Assembly: GCF_900101705.1 (NCBI RefSeq)
Contig: NZ_FNAC01000015.1
Location: 47,303 to 111,302, forward strand
DNA: 64,000 nucleotides
Direction of reading: 5' to 3'
Source of the DNA: Algoriphagus faecimaris
GTDB lineage: Bacteria > Bacteroidota > Bacteroidia > Cytophagales > Cyclobacteriaceae
Of this stretch, positions 62,246 to 64,000 are shown one piece after another (position 1 is the stretch's first letter; each line of letters begins with the position of its first letter). Both the position numbers and the translations under genes were made by a program. Under the pieces are notes generated by a model. The model did no database searches, had not been told where the DNA came from, and saw only the letters and a program-made list of their open reading frames with translations.

Positions 62246-63331
62246 TTGAAAAACCGAGATCTATTGGAAGTTATTTTTGATAAAAAAAAACAGACAGGGC
62301 CTTTAATTATCGCCGGTCCTTGTAGCGTAGAGACTCCCGATCAATTTCTGAATACCGTATCCCAACTGGTAGATCAAGGAATTGGGATTATTCGAGGAGG
62401 AATATGGAAACCCCGCACTCGACCGGGAAGCTTCGAAGGGGTAGGTTCAATAGCCCTTCCATGGGTTCAAGAAGCCAAGCAGCAGATGGATTTTAAATTT
62501 GCGACAGAGGTAGCCTCTTCCAGTCATGTGGAGGAGGCCCTGAAATATGGGGTCGATATATTTTGGATCGGAGCTAGGTCCACGGTCAATCCATTTACAG
62601 TGCAGGAAATTGCAGAAAGCCTGAAGGGTACTGACATCCCTGTGATGATTAAAAACCCTGTCAATGCAGACCTCAGTCTTTGGATTGGTGCTTTGGAGCG
62701 CATCCAAAAGGCAGGTATAAAAGACATCGCTCTGATCCATCGAGGTTTTAGCAACTTCAGGGACAAGGTTCATCGGAACTCACCGCTTTGGCAGATTCCG
62801 ATCGAAATACAAACTCATTTCCCCGAGCTCATGATGATCAATGATCCTTCTCATATTAGCGGAAAGCGGGAGTTGGTATCCATCATCGCTCAAAAAGCTC
62901 TCGATCTCAATTTTGACGGATTGATGATTGAGTCCCATAGATCTCCGGACACTGCCTGGTCTGACGCAGAGCAGCAACTCACTCCCCAGGCCTTGGGACA
63001 TCTTCTTCAGAAATTAAAGACCCGAAAGGTAAGGTTTGAAGACAATGAAACACTCCACCAACTTGAGGAGATCCGTATGCAAATAGATCAAGCAGATCAC
63101 GACTTACTGGAATCTCTTCATCGGAGAATGGAGCTAGTAGAAAAAATAGGTCAGTACAAAAAACTCAATAATGTTGCCGTCCTTCAGATGGAGCGCTGGC
63201 AAGCCATCTTCAAATCAAGACCCGAATGGGGCAAAGAACTCAATCTAAATCCGGAACTCATCCGAGAGCTCTTTTCTCTACTACATCAGGAATCCATTAG
63301 AAAGCAAACCGAAATCATGGATAAAGAATAA
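62246..63331 (+). CDS. Bifunctional DAHP synthase / chorismate mutase (type II)
   Basis: 361 residues. The N-terminal 255 residues are a 3-deoxy-7-phosphoheptulonate synthase of the short type I-beta class (IIAGPCSVETPDQF, GIWKPRTRPGSFEGVG, MIKNPVNADLSLW, MINDPSHISGKRE, DGLMIESHRSPD). A chorismate mutase type II domain of about 90 residues follows (LEEIRMQIDQADHDLLESLH, R-R-M-E-L-V-E-K-I-G). It makes the first and a late shikimate-pathway step in one chain. The start appears to be a TTG; no ATG or GTG lies before the first conserved strand. In relatives the mutase domain gives feedback control. Confidence 0.93.
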   Translation: MKNRDLLEVIFDKKKQTGPLIIAGPCSVETPDQFLNTVSQLVDQGIGIIRGGIWKPRTRPGSFEGVGSIALPWVQEAKQQMDFKFATEVASSSHVEEALKYGVDIFWIGARSTVNPFTVQEIAESLKGTDIPVMIKNPVNADLSLWIGALERIQKAGIKDIALIHRGFSNFRDKVHRNSPLWQIPIEIQTHFPELMMINDPSHISGKRELVSIIAQKALDLNFDGLMIESHRSPDTAWSDAEQQLTPQALGHLLQKLKTRKVRFEDNETLHQLEEIRMQIDQADHDLLESLHRRMELVEKIGQYKKLNNVAVLQMERWQAIFKSRPEWGKELNLNPELIRELFSLLHQESIRKQTEIMDKE

Positions 63332-63516
63332 AGTATTTCAACTTTAACCACATATTTCATTGCAGCAAAAATAATTTACAGAATAATCAATAAAATTATT
63401 TATCTATTTCGGAATTTTATTCTTTACAAATGAAACAAGATCCTTGTTTTTGAAATTTTATAAAAGAATTGGTTATTTAATTATTGATTCAGTAAAAAAA
63501 TTGCCAAATTTTATTT

Positions 63517-63546
63517 TGGATTTAAAAAATCAGCACTTACATTTAC
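63517..63546 (+). promoter_or_regulatory. Predicted promoter of a short transcript
   Basis: TTG at 63517-63519 and TACATTTA at 63539-63546 are separated by exactly 19 bases, the phylum's promoter spacing, with only the last base of the -7 element off. Start would be near 63551. Confidence 0.5.
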
Positions 63547-63550
63547 GGCA

Positions 63551-63646
63551 TGTTAATCACAGCAGCGATCTATTTTACTTTCTTTTATTTTTACTTTCGA
63601 AACAAAAATCGAATCGGAGCTGTGTATTGTCTAGCCAAAAACTAAA
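63551..63646 (+). CDS. Possible 31-residue membrane peptide or, alternatively, part of a small RNA
   Basis: ATG at 63551 opens a frame of 31 codons beginning MLITAAIYFTFFYFYF, a single hydrophobic segment rich in Tyr/Phe, with a basic end (RNKNRIGAVYCLAKN). The predicted transcription start is at or next to the ATG, so the message would be leaderless. The whole unit from promoter to terminator is about 145 bases, so it could just as well be a non-coding RNA. No family is recognised. Confidence 0.35.
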
Positions 63647-63663
63647 AGAAAATAAACAAAGCT

Positions 63664-63695
63664 AAAGCCCGATTCGAAAGAGTCGGGCTTTTTTC
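63664..63695 (+). terminator. Strong terminator with GAAA loop
   Basis: AAAGCCCGATTC and GAGTCGGGCTTT form a 12-pair stem (one wobble) closed by a GAAA tetraloop and followed by a T-run. The nearest protein gene in this direction ends 333 bases upstream, so it probably serves the short unit starting near 63551. Confidence 0.92.
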
Positions 63696-63715
63696 ATGTA
63701 AAAAACTCAAACCGT

Positions 63716-63819
63716 ATGAAATCGAGTATGTACAGTTATAAAATAGAACTATTTGAAACAACATGCGAGATTCTCCCGAAATTCGGGACAGGCTATCCCG
63801 ATACTCGGGACAAGTTATG
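63716..63819 (+). repeat. Dispersed hairpin repeat, first unit of a tandem cluster
   Basis: ATGAAATCGAGTATG start, a replaced middle (the CCCCGAT...ATCGGGG hairpin is missing), then GCGAGATT, CCCGAAATTCGGG, GACAGGCTATCCC, GATACTCGGGA and CAAGTTATG. The right half matches the copy at 48.6 kb closely. A frame of 82 residues starting at 63716 (MKSSMYSYKIELFETT) runs through this and the next unit to 63964. Confidence 0.8.
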
Positions 63820-63842
63820 CCCCATTAAATACAAGCAAACAG

Positions 63843-63942
63843 ATGAAATCGAGCATGACCCAAAGCGACACACAGTGGTATGCCCCGATGGATCGGGGAA
63901 TGCTTGCGAAGATTCCATAGCCTGCCCCGACTATTCGGGGTG
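63843..63942 (+). repeat. Dispersed hairpin repeat, second unit of the tandem cluster
   Basis: Begins ATGAAATCGAGCATGACC and is identical for 48 bases (63843-63890) to the reverse complement of 39443-39490. It keeps the CCCCGATGGATCGGGG hairpin and ends with another palindrome, CCCCGACTATTCGGGG. In its own frame from the ATG it reads MKSSMTQSDTQWYAPM and a few residues more before a stop. Confidence 0.85.
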
Positions 63943-63968
63943 GCCATTAAAAATCAAATTATAAACAC

Positions 63969-64000
63969 ATGAAATCGAGCATGACGTACCCGTCACACAC
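63969..64000 (+). repeat. Dispersed hairpin repeat, third unit, cut by the window end
   Basis: ATGAAATCGAGCATGAC at 63969-63985 repeats 63843-63859 exactly; the following bases already differ from unit two, and the unit runs out of the window. Confidence 0.7.

Larger units (their letters stand above)
63332..63715. other. 384-base AT-rich gap with one short transcription unit
   Basis: 63332-63510 is very AT-rich with no recognisable element; the longest frames are not convincing. 63517-63546 is a promoter-like pair, 63551-63646 a 31-residue frame and 63664-63695 a strong terminator (see those entries). Confidence 0.6.

Noticed and set aside
63444..63665. A 73-codon frame in the gap after the DAHP synthase gene
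   Set aside because: TTG start with no ribosome-binding site, composition follows the AT-rich DNA, and it crosses the predicted promoter and the short unit at 63551.
63716..64000. The tandem repeat cluster as a CRISPR array
   Set aside because: Spacing of the shared start sequence is about 127 bases, the units are themselves composite and the intervening sequence is mostly part of the same repeat, unlike spacers.

Overview
The window is a stretch of core chromosome from a member of the Bacteroidota, most likely the order Cytophagales, close to Algoriphagus and relatives (Cyclobacteriaceae). The case rests on a TonB-dependent receptor with a CarboxypepD_reg-like domain paired with a DUF4249 lipoprotein, BatB/BatC-type genes, an M56 peptidase fused to a TonB C-terminal domain, a TIGR02757 protein, a split MetH, a bifunctional DAHP synthase/chorismate mutase, moderately AT-rich DNA, few Shine-Dalgarno sequences, and promoter-like sites of the phylum's TTG-N19/20-TAnnTTTG form. 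I saw no rRNA, tRNA, prophage, plasmid functions or CRISPR array.

Layout. 1-2.5 kb: end of an AI-2E permease, ychF, and a lone cas6 with its own promoter and terminator. 2.7-10 kb (minus strand): an ECF sigma factor with a membrane-anchored partner, a BlaI/M56 regulatory pair, and a DUF4249/TonB-receptor pair. 10-20 kb (plus): a reduced Bat-like operon ending at a MITE-like element, thiolase, a MORN-type protein, purC, a STAS/RNase Z/queuosine-precursor transporter operon, and a DEAD-box helicase with a structured leader. 20-22.6 kb: rsmE, merR-type regulator, dprA. 22.6-29.1 kb (minus): PepSY protein, HMG-CoA-lyase-like enzyme, and a methionine operon (split metH, metF) under a SAM-I riboswitch. 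29.2-38.9 kb: outer-membrane protein, a 1428-residue hybrid histidine kinase with many PAS domains, YbjQ-type protein, a small ferredoxin, DUF819 transporter, Nudix hydrolase and hypotheticals. 39.5-45 kb (plus): aceK, esterase, aminopeptidase, ATP-grasp. 45-48.4 kb (minus): TIGR02757, membrane proteins, LysM/RlpA-like protein. 48.7-56.8 kb (plus): NfeD, truncated globin, acyltransferase, gatC, TPR membrane protein, ABC ATPase, cob(I)alamin adenosyltransferase, ilvE. 56.9-63.3 kb: arginine deiminase, DUF4197, lysS, proline dehydrogenase, DAHP synthase/chorismate mutase.

Most genes are ordinary housekeeping genes. Some clearly act together. metH-N, metH-C and metF form one SAM-controlled B12/folate methionine route, and a PduO-type adenosyltransferase also handles cobalamin. 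BlaI would repress the M56 sensor peptidase until that peptidase is activated. The ECF sigma factor is probably controlled by the inner-membrane/beta-barrel protein encoded right after it.

The parts I consider least explained are: (i) the orphan cas6, which seems to lack the usual catalytic histidine and has no array or other cas gene; (ii) a dispersed intergenic repeat built of three short hairpins, present at 2.55, 39.4, 48.6 and 63.7-64.0 kb in both orientations, the last locus being a tandem cluster; (iii) a short isolated transcription unit at 63.5-63.7 kb; and (iv) the helicase leader, with a small upstream reading frame and a hairpin over the ribosome-binding site.
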